Of a DNA stretch of 64,000 nucleotides, positions 13,901 to 25,408 are shown one piece after another. The stretch lies in NCBI GenBank assembly GCA_014706295.1, contig JACSVZ010000022.1, positions 8,946,830-9,010,829 on the forward strand. The letters are read 5' to 3'. Each line of letters begins with the position of its first letter. Within the stretch, counting starts at the first letter, position 1. The notes beneath the pieces are model-generated. The model did not search any database. It saw nothing but the letters and a program-made list of their open reading frames with translations, and was not told the DNA's origin. This stretch comes from Lycocorax pyrrhopterus obiensis. Taxonomy: Eukaryota; Chordata; Aves; Passeriformes; Paradisaeidae. The position numbers were made by a program, and so were the translations under genes.

Positions 13901-16760
13901 CAGGATCACGTGCTTGCCCTGCAAGAAGCCAAGCAGCTGTTGCCATGGGACAGCTGCAAAATCCAGGCAGCCAAGAAAGGATTTGTTTTCCCAGCAAAGA
14001 GGGGATACCCAAACCCATCCTGTCTTTTCAGAATCATGGACCATCCTCCCTGGTCGCTGGCGGCCTGTGTGACAGGCAGAGGAGCTGGAGGGCTGAGAGC
14101 CAATCCCTCAGCTATGGGTGGAGGGAGGCAGGAGCTCCCCAGCTGGGGGGAATGAGTGATGCTGCTGTGGATCCCAGCATAGCCCAGCACATACCTGAGG
14201 AAGAAAAGGAGGAAGAAGAGGAAGCAGAGGCTGCAGAAATGTTCTGCCTTGCACGTGCACCCAATGAGTCCTGCTGCCTGGCTGAAGGAGACCTGGATGC
14301 TGACTCAGGTATGTCCCACTCTCAGGAGTGGACTCTGGCTTTACCAGCACATTTTGAGCAGGGAGAAGGCTCCGTTCCATGGGAAGTTTCAGGTAGCCCC
14401 TGTGACCCTGCACAGCATTCCTCCTCCTCCTCCATGATGACATCAGCTCAAGGGCATCACCCAGCACCTTCACACCTCTTGTGTCAAACCTGCTGCCTCC
14501 CCCTTCCCCTGACACTGCCCTCCTCCAGCCCTGGGCCAGCCAGCAGCACTGTGAGGGTGGCACCCACACATCTCAGGGGTGGAAAGATGGGTCCAGCCTT
14601 GCAGAGGGGCAGGAGGAGGCAGGAGTGAGGCTGGAAGTGGGCCACCATCACCATCCCCACCCCAATCGCCAGCCCTCAGGGCTGATCCTGCTGCTCTGCT
14701 CTGTGCGTGAGCCAGTGTTGAATATGCACTCAGGGATGGCATTTTAGGCTTCTGGGTTATAAAACCTGACTATTATGAACTAAGTATGTCAAACACAGAA
14801 AAAAAAAGCCCACGGGGGATGTGAGAAAGCCATGATTTACAGAACCACTGAATGAGGGAAAAGTACTTGTTTTCATCTGACTAGCAGCAGCTAAAAATAC
14901 AATTTAACGTATATAGGCATTTCTGTGAGTACTTCAGAGTTCCCGGGGAATTAGTCATTAATTATTCACAGAACTGGCAAATTAATTTTTTCTTTTAAAG
15001 TCAAACAAGAGAAAACCTGGGTCCCTCAACTGCAACTTGCTCCTGGTCTTTTCCACCCAGCTGATAAATAAACCTCAGCCAGTACCTCCTGGGGTATCCA
15101 GCCCCAAGCTCCCTGTGCTTCCCCGTTCTGCTATCAGGAGCTGAGGCTGAACGCCTGGCAGGAGGCAACTGCTGGGCATGAGGCAGCCCAGGGTACCCAG
15201 TGCCTGAGGGCAAGGGGAGCCCCTGCCAGCGCCCCAAAGAGGGACACCAGACAGAGGTGATGAAACATTCCTGGGCCCCCCAGCCGCTCTCTACACCGGG
15301 AGCATGGGTGTCATCTTGTGTAAAACTCAAAAAATCCCTTTGCAGACAAGGCCACGTCCTGGTGGGACTCAGAATCCCTCCCACAAACAGCCCTGTGCCC
15401 GCGGAGGGTGGTTCCAAGCAGCTCCCGGGGCAGAGCAGGACAAGCTTTGTAGCCTGCTCCGAGCAAAACCCCTGTGCACGGGGGTCCTGAGGAGCCTCCA
15501 TTGTTCCCCACCCTGCGATGTCCATCACACCAGCGAGTGCTCTTTCCTTGCAAGCGACTTCAAAACGAAGCCTGTCACAGTGCCGGTGCCAGCAGGTGCG
15601 GTGGCTCTGTGTGTCCCCTGCCCTGTGCCCTGCCCCGCAGAGTGAGGTCGATTGTAGGAAACCCTGTGCACGAAGTGCCTCAACCGCTCCCTCCCCTCTG
15701 CCGGCGGCCAAACGAGAGAGACAAAAAACACCAGCAAGCCGGGCACGAGCATCCCCCGCCAGTGCGGATCCGGAGCCCGTCAGTCCCGTGCTGCCGACGG
15801 TGGCGGGGCCGACCATGTGCAGCCACCCTGCTGCATTGGGCATCCTCCCTCCTTTGTGTCTGCGCGCAGGAACGGGCACCTCTGCCCCGGCCTTCCCTCC
15901 GGGCTGTGGAGCTCGGGGAGGCCCTGGCACCGGGGAACTTGGTGTTCCGCCACCCACCCCTCCGAATAGCCCATTCTCCATGTGGTGTTAACGGCTTAGG
16001 AGTGATGGGGGGTTTGGGGCCGGGGGAGAAGGTTGGGTTTGCTACACAGCTGCTGTGCTGCAAAATGAGCATTTACTGTTGTCTGGAAAACGGGATTTCT
16101 TGCTGGGGCACCCCGGGAATAGAATTTCCAGGGCACTGCTGCAGTGTCAGGGGTGAATCATCGCTGCGTGCTGGGGTCCGGGATCCTCTCCCGGGCACCA
16201 GCCTGGCTCGGGGCTGCCTCCCCTCTCGCAGCAGCAGGGTGGTCCCGGGCCCGGCTCTGCCTTTGTCTGCGCTCCCGGCCACGCCAGTGTGGGGCTGGGA
16301 GCGAACACAAAGCCGAGGCGGCTCCCGGTGCAAGCCGTGATCCTAAAGCAAAGGCAAGATTTGGCTGAGCCCCCCCATCCTCATCCCCATCCCTATCCCC
16401 ATCCCTCCCCAGGCAGATGCTGTTAAAAGGTACAAAGATCTGCCTGGCCGCACGCTGCTGCCCCGGGGCTGAGCCCCTCGCTCTCCCCCGAGTGCATCCA
16501 TCCTCCCGAGGCAAGGGGACGCCCTGGGAACTGGAGGTGATTCTTGCCCGGGAGCCCGGCCGAGCGATTGTTTTCTTTACCTTTTGTGAGCTGAACGACT
16601 GGGTCCAGTGGTACAAAACCAGTCTGTCCTGGGATTTGAGAGCGGGGTCTGTCGGGTCGTGATTTTCCTCCCCCTCCGTGGATTTCCCCGCGTTGTTCTC
16701 CAGCGCCGAGATGGGCCACCAGCTGCAGTTGGTGGGAGTAACATTATTGGGAGTCGCCAT
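4608..16760 (-). CDS. GDAP1L1: GDAP1L1, ganglioside-induced differentiation-associated protein 1-like 1 (6 coding exons)
   Basis: Six exons join in phase (16760-16581, 13784-13592, 10253-10080, 8074-7977, 7848-7734, 4951-4608) to give 367 aa, the length I recall for the mammalian protein. The order is GST-N thioredoxin-like fold (about residues 46-122), the GDAP1-type insertion rich in acidic and lysine residues (about 180-220), GST-C helices (to about 310), and a hydrophobic tail-anchor-like segment near 341-362 followed by a lysine-rich end. Family knowledge: a neuronal cytosolic paralogue of the Charcot-Marie-Tooth protein GDAP1 that relocates to mitochondria when oxidised glutathione rises; GST catalysis is doubtful in the family. 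The start ATG has G at -3 and G at +4 and opens with the conserved MATPNN. It lies on the same strand as the OSER1-like gene to its right. No frameshift or missing exon is seen. Confidence 0.97.
7734..7848 (-). CDS. GDAP1L1: GDAP1L1 coding exon 5
   Basis: 115 nt. The acceptor is CTACCCAG and the donor CAAG/GTAGGC. It encodes a helical stretch (VLDQIEAELEKRKLE) entering GST-C. Confidence 0.95.
7977..8074 (-). CDS. GDAP1L1: GDAP1L1 coding exon 4
   Basis: 98 nt. The acceptor is CCCCCCAG and the donor CATG/GTGAGT. It encodes the GDAP1-specific loop (acidic, then SKQKKLM). Confidence 0.95.
10080..10253 (-). CDS. GDAP1L1: GDAP1L1 coding exon 3
   Basis: 174 nt. The acceptor is CCCTGGCAG and the donor CGCA/GTAAGT. 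It encodes the inter-domain helix and the conserved YTHGCILHPELTTDSMIPKY stretch. Confidence 0.95.
13592..13784 (-). CDS. GDAP1L1: GDAP1L1 coding exon 2
   Basis: 193 nt. The acceptor is TTGCCCCAG and the donor GGAG/GTAATG. It encodes the rest of GST-N, including the NLGEEVPVI strand-turn with the conserved cis-proline position. Confidence 0.95.
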
Positions 16761-17090
16761 GACAGCGAGCGAGCGAGCGGGAGAGGGACGGGGAGCGAGC
16801 GGCGCTAGCCCAGCATCACATGGGCTCCTGCCAGCCCATCACTCCCGGGGCAGCTCCAGCTCCCCGGCCGGGGTGGGCAGCGCGGGGCGGTGGGCGCGGG
16901 GTCACAGCAGAGCCTGGTGGCAGCGGCGCCGGGGCTGGGGGTGGGCTCGCAGCCCGTCCCCGCTCGTGGCGGGGCTCCCACGGAAACGTGCAGGCATCGC
17001 TTCAGTAGAGGAGTCAGCAGCCGAGGCTCCTGCGTGCTGCCTGCCTGCCGGCTCGGCAATCCGGGGCAGCTCCAACCCCTGCGGCTCCTT
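16150..17090 (-). promoter_or_regulatory. GDAP1L1: CpG-rich promoter and 5' region of GDAP1L1
   Basis: CpG-dense sequence surrounds and precedes the GDAP1L1 ATG at 16760, including a GCGA repeat just upstream (about 16765-16800 on the plus strand). No TATA box is evident. The transcription start is inferred to lie upstream of the ATG, between about 16800 and 17090. Confidence 0.55.
16581..16760 (-). CDS. GDAP1L1: GDAP1L1 coding exon 1
   Basis: 180 nt, residues 1-60, phase 0. It ends in AAAAG followed by GTAAAG and holds the start of the GST-N domain (RLVLYHWTQSFSSQK). Confidence 0.95.
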
Positions 17091-20044
17091 AAGAACATTT
17101 TTCAGCAGAGATTAAGATTTTTTTTTTGACTGCTTTAGATATGGCGGATGTGTAATAAATAGCCACAGTCATGGACACTGGCTTTAAAATGCCTAGAAGG
17201 TGTCCTGCCTGCCTTGCAACCTTCATGGAAAGAAGCAGCAACGGCTCTTTAAAGGTATTCAGTTATTTTTGGAGAGCACAAATTAATTTCTCCCTATTGG
17301 GTGTTATGTAGCCTGTGCAGGGGCAGAGCCCAGGAGCCTTTGCTGTGTACAAGAGCCCGGGGTGCCTGCCCAAACTGGACAAAGTAGGCACAGCTGGGGG
17401 TCATTTCCAGAATTAGCAAGGTGTGTCGAAATTCCAAACGGGTCAGGAGACTCGGAGAGCACTGGGGCTTCTTGAGCTGCTGCTCCTCTCCAAGCCCTGT
17501 GAGCATCACTCAGTGGTTTGCAGGCACAGGTATGTGGTGACCTGAACATCTGGACTTGTGCTTTATGACACTTGGCTTTGTCATGCCCCATCTCCAGCAA
17601 TCTGGGAGCCTGGAGATAATTTCCCACCCTTGGAACTGTTGCCAGCGCCAGGGGACAAAGCCAGCCCAGTTAGGGGGGTTGTAGGGGCAGGTTCTGGAGA
17701 GGATGGGGCAGAGGGCAGTGCAGGCCCAGGGAGCCAGCGTGTGTCTCAGGGCTGTGTGAGGGCTCTCAGTGTGAACCACCGGCACTGGTGAGGATGGAAA
17801 CAGGAAGGTTTGGAAGAGCTGGTTCGAGTAGGGAAACTGAGGCACACTTCACCCAGGAGCACTGGGAGGGAGCAAGGCCAAACTGGTACCCAGCTGCATA
17901 AATATAGTGCAAGGAGCAGTTTTCTAGGGACTGGGAGATGACAATGAATTATTTGGTGTTGTGATGTTCTGCTCCTCAGAGTGTGCAGGAAGGTGGTGAG
18001 AAGGGTGAGGCTGGGAAGTGCTGGGCTCTGCCCTGGCTCCTCCCTGTTCTCTCCCCCCCGCAGGCAACAGCCCCCAGTAACAACGGCTCTCCCCAGCCCA
18101 GGTCTTCCCAAGTCCCTAAACTGGCCTCAGGGACACCCACAGGGACAGGCTCTTGCTTGGCCTCTGTTTTGGAGCTGTAAAGTCAAGGGAAAACTGAGCT
18201 TTGAAGAGCTGGCCCCCTCATGCAGCACCACCCCGCCCTCTGCTCCACAGCCTCCCCTCTCTGCCCGAGAAGCATCTTTGGGGGCTCCTTGCACTGGAAG
18301 GTGCACTGTGGGTGTAGAAAAGGCAAGGAGCAGGTTGGCCAGGCAGCAGCTGTTCTCCCTGGATCGCTGTCCAGAAGGCCCCATCTAGCGGTATATTTTG
18401 TGATGAATTAATGCTGCGCCGTGGGGAGTAAAACATGACAGGTCGCGGCGTCCCTCCGGGTCCTGCAGGTACACGGTGCCTCTGGAGGGTCTGTTTATTT
18501 AGCTGGGTTTTGGCTTGCTAAACTGAGCAAGGCTTGAAGGGCACGAGGGGTGCCAGCCCTCCTTAGGTGTGCCCTGACCTTGTGTGACCTTGAGATTGTC
18601 CCCAGCTCTTCAACTGAGCCTCCCTGACTGCCAAAGGGCTCGGCATGGGGCTGCCCCATGGGATGCTGTGCACTGGCAGAGCCCTGGCAGAGCCCTGGCA
18701 GAAGGTGCCAGCGGAGCAGGATTGTGGATGCTGACAGTTTGGAAATACAGAAGAGCTGGAAGTCATCTCAGAGCTGATGCAAAGGATACAGAGATGAGAG
18801 AACAGGAGGATGGAGTTGGTCACGGGACTATGCAGGCACAGAAGAACCCTCCCTGTTTTAGAAGGAGAGGGTGGAAAACAGGCTCTAGAAATGGCTCCAT
18901 TGATTTTTTTTCCTGGTGGCCTGATTCAGTGTCTGCCAATGTAAAGCTTAGCTCAGATTTGATCTGGCTTCTGTAAGGCAAGAAAGAAATGCCATTGATC
19001 CAGGATGCCCTTCTGCATCCTGCTTCAGTTGAACTAGTCCTGAAACTAGAGGGACAAGGACGTGTAAAATGTTCGGAGTGGGGGAAGCCACTGGAAAACA
19101 CCCAGGCTGGGTCTGCTGAGGTAGGAAGTAGAGAGTTGGGATCTGATTAGAGGAAAGTCCTGGGAGCACTGCAAGTCCACTGCTGCTTTCTCAGAACGTT
19201 TTAGACATACTCTGTAGATTGAGTGGGGACGGATCCTAGAGCATCCACACACAGAAAAAATCCCCCAGGCTTGTTGGGGCAGGTACAGCAGCAGCTGGGA
19301 GCCATAAGGCTGCACTCAGCACTGTTTGTACCAGGGCATCTCTACTCATCAATCAAGCTGAAGGTGCTGTGCAAGCATTCCCAGAGAAGATGCAGTTTTC
19401 CAATAAATCCTGAGGTTTCAGGCAGGCAGCAAGAAGTCACTACGTTATCAGAGTGATGTGGATGAGCTGAACTGAGAAGGTTTTGATGGAAGCAATAAGT
19501 TTGGGCCTCTCTTAGGGCCCATCACTCACCCGCAGGGGTTGGGCTGTGCTGTGCAAATGTCAGCAGCAACGTTCCAGTACATTTGCTGCAAACCTCACAA
19601 TTGCAGTCAAGAACCAAAATATCTGCCCTTCCTCTGCCGCAGGCAGCACTAGATGTGCTTAAACACCAGCAAAAACAGGGGTTCAGGCAGAACACAAAAC
19701 CACTGAGTTACTGTCTTTTTTTCTCTTTTCCTGCCTCCGTCCCTAGCAGTTACTCCAATCCTCCACAGGACATTCTGGAAGTGTGCCCTCAGAACCTGCT
19801 CTCAGGCTTTTCCCTCCCACCCAGCGTTCTGGCAACCTGAATTCACTTCTCAGCCCTCAGTTTCAGGGTATATCTTGGGCTAGTTCAACCTCCACGATTT
19901 CCCCAATTCCTCCTCTCTCCCTGGACAGAGCAGGTCTGTGGCACATTGTCCTGCTCCACAGCTGAAAACGTGCCCTTCCAACGCAGTCAGTCCGTACTGG
20001 GTTTATGTAACACCAGTCCAGACACTTCCCAGGGTTCTGCACAC
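17091..20044. other. Intergenic region between GDAP1L1 and the OSER1-like gene
   Basis: No conserved coding segment was recognised. A short 12-bp tandem repeat (unit CTGGCAGAGCCC, about 2.7 copies) lies at 18673-18704. Confidence 0.6.
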
Positions 20045-21936
20045 TTTATTAAAGAGCAGCACGGCAGAAACTGCCCCAAGGTGACCTTGAGCCAGGCTGC
20101 CACTCCACATTGCTAGAGAAGGGCCTTGCTGTGCCCCTTCGTAAGGCTCCAGATGCAGAGAGGAGCGGGGACAACCAATACCAGGCTTAAATAACCATTT
20201 TTGTGCATGTGGAAGAGCTGTGCCTCAGCTTCATACACATGTACTCTGGATCAATGCTTGCCAAGAAGCAGGGAAACTGTTAAAAGGGAAGAAACCCTCT
20301 GTCTAGCAACAATTCCCATGGTTTGAAAGAGGGCACAGAACAAAACATGAACAAAAATAGGAGCAGATACCCTCTGCTGAAGCAGAAACATCCTTCAAAA
20401 AATAGCAGCAGCAAAGATAACTGCTACTAAATATTTATGTTTAGAAGCAAAGTACATATGATACCAGATTTTCTGTAGGGAGAAAGAAGGGAAAGTGGAG
20501 AAAACCCAAAGTGTGTGTGGGTATTGCAAGATAGTGCTGAAAGAGGGAGGTGACACGGGAAAATGTAGAATCAGCTACATTTAATACTGCATGCTAAATA
20601 CATGCATGAAACTTAAGAGCAAAATTAGTTTTAGTTGTATTCTTATGTTTTTTATTTGGACTATAAATCTCAGCTTCCTGGACTTGTAGTGTAAATATTA
20701 GGGATGGTATAATCTAGAATGTCTGAGCCTTCTTCAGCACAGAATACAAGGCCAACTGTCCACATCTGCTATCATCTATTTTTACACAACTGCTTGTGAC
20801 TTCTTGGCTTGCTGGCCACTCATTTTTCAGCGTGTAAGTAAAAATTACAGTACTTTACTCAGATATGGTTGTTGACCATGTACAGCTGACACTGAAACCA
20901 GAGTTTTGTTAGGTTTTTTTGTTTTGGTTTATTTTTTTTTAAATAAAAAGGTCTTGAGAGAAGATGAGTGTAAGTCAAATTATTCAGACTTTAAATTGCA
21001 GGGTTTTGACAAACATTTATTAATGCAAGTCTCAGCAACAAAATTTTTTATTGCAGCATTTTCAACCAGCAGGAATGTCACAGCTCTACAGCACAAAGCC
21101 AGGATGATACACACTTCTTGTTCACCCCCTTTCCACACCACTTTGTGTATCAGATGTGCTCAGAAACATCCTGTATAGATGGTTCCACCCTCTCCACTTC
21201 TGTGAGACCACACAGCCCAAAAAACCTGATAGCCTGCTTCACTCCCCCCTAAATTATTCCATCTGTAAAGCACAAATAACAAAATATATTTTTACTTCTA
21301 AGAGCTTCACTTATCTGCAGAAAAATAGAACTGCTTAAGAGTGAGCGAGTTAGATTAAGGAAGGGTCCAAGCACACACCCGCACATTCTGGACCTCCCAA
21401 AAAATTTGTAAGGAAGCATTTACAATTTGATCCAACTAAAAAAGGAGCCAGCTAGTGTTCAAGGAAAGGCGATTCATCCTATCCAAAATGCTGAATGCCT
21501 TCTCCTCCTTCTCTCAGGAGCAGGATGAAGAGGACAGAGCTGTAGCTGTGAAACTTTTCCCTAAGTACTGAGATACATTAACCTTCCAAACACTTCAAAC
21601 TATCAGAAAAAAATGAAAAGTTTTTTGGTTTTGTTTTTTTTTCCAAAACATAGTGAAAACAGCATACAGAGCTTCTATATCCACAGCACAAACCAAAAAC
21701 CAAAGAGAGCTCATTTGATCTAGAGTGCTTTTGTTAAGGTATTCAGAGACTTTAGTGCATTCTTTTTAGAACTAAGCTCAGAAACTATATTTAATTTTTC
21801 ATTTTATTAGAAAACTAAAGTGTATGAGGCAAAGAAACATTTAATCAAACACACAACAGTGAAAACATGGCACTGACAAGGCAATTAGCCCAACCATTGT
21901 AACAAACTCTGCTTCAGGATTCTCTATTGCTTACAG
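20045..21936 (-). other. Probable 3'UTR of the OSER1 paralogue
   Basis: AT-rich sequence without coding signal. AATAAA signals on the minus strand lie at 21808-21803 (short UTR, about 130 nt) and at 20050-20045 (long UTR, about 1.9 kb). Which is used cannot be told. Confidence 0.4.
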
Positions 21937-22621
21937 TCAAGTATACATCATCTCTGCCATGTGAGACATTTTCTTGGGAATATATAAGTAGTATTCCATG
22001 TATCCCGAAAGATCTTCAATAGTCACGTCATCCACGAAGGCTCGAGCTTGCTCAGAACAAGACCTCAGGGAGCTTGATGAGGCTGTCCCACAGGGGGATC
22101 TGTTTTGGAGGGAGTGGGCATGGACTCCCAGGACCGCCTTCTCGCACTCGGACAGGACGCTCCGCAGGCCGGAGAAGGAATACACCTCCATGGTGCGCCA
22201 CTGCTTGCACTGGCACTTCTTGTCCGTACAAGGGCACTGCCTGCCGTTGCTAAGCATGGATAAGGACTGGAAATCTGAGGTTTGCTTAGAACGCAAGCTG
22301 TTCTCAAAGGATGAGGAGAGAGCAGGGCAATTCTCCCCCGGCTTCTGCAAAGGCTCTTCGGCGGTGAAAGCTTCCAATGGTTCAGTTCTGTCGTTACTGG
22401 CCTCAAGGTGAGAATCCTGCCCGTCCTTCGTACCATGTTCTGCTGGGACAAAAACATCTGAGCTGATGACACCCTTCGAAGTGTCTGCCTGGGTTTTGTG
22501 TTTCAGCTGGTTGTTGGCTTTCATGTTGCAATACGTGAACTTGGGAGGGTGCAGGACCGGAGACTTGGAGCGCCGGCGCCGCGGGACCCTTGCCGATCCT
22601 CGGGAAGGCTTTCTCACACAC
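21937..22621 (-). CDS. OSER1 paralogue, terminal coding exon
   Basis: 685 nt including the stop. The acceptor is CCCTGCAG. It carries the basic block, the four-cysteine cluster and the invariant C-terminus. Confidence 0.92.
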
Positions 22622-25063
22622 CTGCAGGGTTCAACAGGCGAGCAAGTGGGTAACTCCAGAATCTACACTACAGCTCGGTAAGCTCTAAAATGTGACTAAA
22701 AACATTTTACAAGACTATTTTTCTGCTTGGAAATACCAGATGACTGGTCACTTACAATCTCTGACAGGAACCGTGGAGGACTCTGAAGAAATTTTGGGTT
22801 CCCCCAAAGGAAAGATACATACAAGGAACCCTTATTCAAGGTGCTTCCCCCCAAATCTTCTGCCTTAAGCAAATGATACTCTGTCATCCCAAACTGAACT
22901 GTAGTGCCGAACCTGGATCAGTTGGAGCTGCTGGCAGTCTCACTGCATATCCAGGTACTTCAAAAGAAATAAAAGAACCCAAGAGCGAGGTGAGAGGGGG
23001 TTGCAAAGGTTTAAGACTTGCAGAAAAGTACTACTGATAAAATCAATGGAAAAGAAAGTTTTGGGAACCCTCTCTAAGAGAAGATGAAATATTGCTTTTA
23101 AACACTTTGACGAAATCCCCTTAAAAACAACATATTAGTCATGGAAACATTTTGTGATAGAAAGGAAAGATATCTTTAAGCAACTAATTAACAACTCGCA
23201 CTGAAAGCGGCCTGCAACTGTTCAATGTCTCATGTTTTACCCATGCCACGCTTCCTTAGAGCTGACAGTCTGCTGCTTGGCTCCATCCACGGCTGCTCTT
23301 GTCGTTGTTCTGAGAATCGTCCCGTCGCCCACGGACAGAGCTGCAATACATCTGGGTAAAAAGGGAAATGCCACATCACAGAAATGCCTGAACATATGGT
23401 TCCAGAGGCCCACATTCAGCCTGTGTGCTTTGGATGCTCAGCTAAGCCAGTCAAATTTGCTGCATTGACTCCCTCTGTAGTCAGTGGGTAGAAACAGGGC
23501 CTTGCAGAGATTTAGCCGACCCCTCTTATTATACTGGCCTTGTCAAGTGGCTACAGATAGGTGAGATGAAGTGAAAGGCAGCCAAAATGCCCAGAGCTTG
23601 ATGTCATGCCCTATTTATACTAAAATGACACATTAAAGGAATGTAAACTCAGGTTCCAAACATTCTTGTCAGACAATAGTCATTAAAGATAGTCTCCTAC
23701 TCCTCTGAAATGCAAAGTCAGGCACACAGAGCAGCAGGCTGAGGGGGAGTCAGTGGAGAAGTGAATGAGATACAGACAAGGACAGATTACTGATTTATTT
23801 AGTTTTTATTAAATTGTTGAGATAAGCATAGAATGAAAAAAGCATCTGACCTTGGAGGTCCAGATGAAAAACATAAATGCCTCAGCACATGAATCTGTAT
23901 ATTTATGACGGCTGCGGGTATGATTTGGAACACGGGATCAGAAATTGTAAGAAATGAGGCTGAAATTCTAGTAAAGAGCTCAAATACTCTGCCCAAAGTT
24001 GATCTTAAGGGATTAGTCACAAGACTTGAGCTGTTCACAATACATGCCTGCAAAACAAGATCTTTTTATGCCTAAGATGTCATCAGGAATCAACCAGAAG
24101 CCCACACAGTCTGCCAGTGGTACTACAGCAAAAGTGTTATGATTAATAACCATAGTTCCTTGAGAGAGAACAGCTATTTTTTTCCACATTGCTCAGAAGA
24201 CCTCCTGAAGTAGAGGGAATGAGTAGCAAAGCAAAATATATTTGCACATAGAGAGGAAGTCCTGGATTCACAGTGTTGATGGCTGTGGGGCTGAATTCAC
24301 AAGGTAACACTGTCAACACAAAGCTTCCTCTTGTAAATTCCCAAAAGACTTCAAGTGAACTGTCTCCCAGAGTGTTAAGACTGCATAATTTTATTATCTC
24401 TTACACTACATACTATCAGCACACCCAGTATCTTACTGAGTAAGTTTTTAGTGTACGACTGTCTGCAGACATTTCACTCCACAAAATCCCCTGAAATCAG
24501 AAATGCTCAGAGTTCATATTTAGCCTGACCCTTCCCAGTAAGACTGGACTCCCCAGCACACTCCGAGGTGTTGGAGCTGCACTCCAGACGCTTTCCAAGC
24601 AAAATTTTGTGCACTAAATAAGGCTTATAACGTGGCTGCAGACACCAGTGTTTATAGGAACAGACAAACAAATTCTCCCTCACATCAGATGACTACAGCT
24701 ACAACATTAAAAGTGGGTTCACTGATTTGAGTGCATCTTTTCATGTTTCCATGCAGTCACTGTGTGATTTCAGTTGGATATTAGTCAAAATTAGTCTGTA
24801 ATAAAGTACTGCTTTGCATATTAGACAGTTATAATGACTGCATTTCATCTGAAGTGATGCAGTTCAGAGAAAGCGAAGAACCTTTCACCAAATGACTTCT
24901 TTTTGAAATGTAAAATAATAGAAAACAAATACAAATATGTAACAAAAACCTGACAAATTACATTGCCTTTTTTGTTGCTCACTTACCCTGCTGCATCCAC
25001 TCTCAGCTTTTTGAATGCTGTTTGTAGACTCTCCTCCTCTTCATCTTTAGCTTCCAAGTCCAT
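21937..25063 (-). CDS. OSER1-family paralogue, full length, head-to-head with OSER1
   Basis: Three coding exons join in phase (25063-24987, 23351-23241, 22621-21937) to give 290 aa. The N-terminus reads [21 protein letters not shown] basic RRRRSKSP block at about 77-84 is a likely nuclear signal. A CxCxxxxCxC cluster spans C192 to C201. The last 42 residues (249-290) are identical to the plus-strand OSER1, while the linkers differ strongly. Family: OSER1 (C20orf111, formerly DUF776), described as peroxide-inducible, FOXO-linked and nuclear. The exon 3 acceptor must be the distal one (TTTTTACCCAG at 23354-23352), since the nearer TTGCAG breaks the frame. Intron phases match the sister gene exactly, so this is a DNA-level duplicate and not a retrocopy. 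All splice sites are intact with no stop, so it is probably functional. Confidence 0.9.
22622..24986 (-). other. Introns between coding exons of the OSER1 paralogue
   Basis: Introns 24986-23352 and 23240-22622. No gene or clear repeat was seen. Confidence 0.7.
23241..23351 (-). CDS. OSER1 paralogue, second coding exon
   Basis: 111 nt, one codon shorter than in the sister gene. It encodes a variable segment ending SSKEAWHG and stops at CATGG/GTAAAA. Confidence 0.88.
24987..25063 (-). CDS. OSER1 paralogue, first coding exon
   Basis: 77 nt of coding sequence within an exon running from 25107 (acceptor CTGTGTTTCAG) to 24987 (donor CAGG/GTAAGT). The ATG has T at -3 and G at +4, a middling context. 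No other ATG in this frame follows the acceptor. Confidence 0.88.
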
Positions 25064-25408
25064 TGATGTGCTCTCAGTGGGTAACCGACCGTGCCATATA
25101 GAATAAACTGAAACACAGAAACTGGGATTTGATGCTGAGGTCTGAACATAGATGGTCTGTACAAAACCGACTAAAACCGTGATGGCTGCTCGTTCTTCCA
25201 TGGGCAATGTCACTGCCTTCTGACCAGACCTGCCCTGGCCTTTTCACTGTGAACTCCAAAGTCTGAGTTTTTTCAGAACAAGCACAGCCTGTGTCAAAAA
25301 TATCAAAGTGTCTTTTTATCAATGAATGAATAGATGATACAGATCCTGGCAACCTGTGTACTTTGAGCTGTGAGCATGGCACCTGAAGCAGAGCTTCAGG
25401 AAGGTACA

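Larger units (their letters stand above)
4952..16580 (-). other. GDAP1L1: GDAP1L1 introns 1-5
   Basis: The five introns are 16580-13785, 13591-10254, 10079-8075, 7976-7849 and 7733-4952, all with GT-AG ends. I saw no convincing nested gene. They hold a (CAG)n run at 6693-6716, a CCCATC-type repeat in intron 1 near 16377-16410 and a purine-rich GAA/GGA tract at 14197-14229. Many GC-rich open frames here are shadows. Confidence 0.8.

Noticed and set aside
13642..14628. 328-residue plus-strand frame
   Set aside because: It starts opposite GDAP1L1 exon 2 and continues into the intron, so it is a shadow of the exon followed by chance open sequence.
15001..15981. 326-residue open frame on the minus strand in GDAP1L1 intron 1
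   Set aside because: No recognisable domain, low-complexity GC-driven composition, and overlapping long frames on both strands.
23346..23351. Nearer TTGCAG acceptor for the paralogue's second coding exon
   Set aside because: It puts the exon in a frame with an internal stop. The acceptor just upstream restores the OSER1 pattern.
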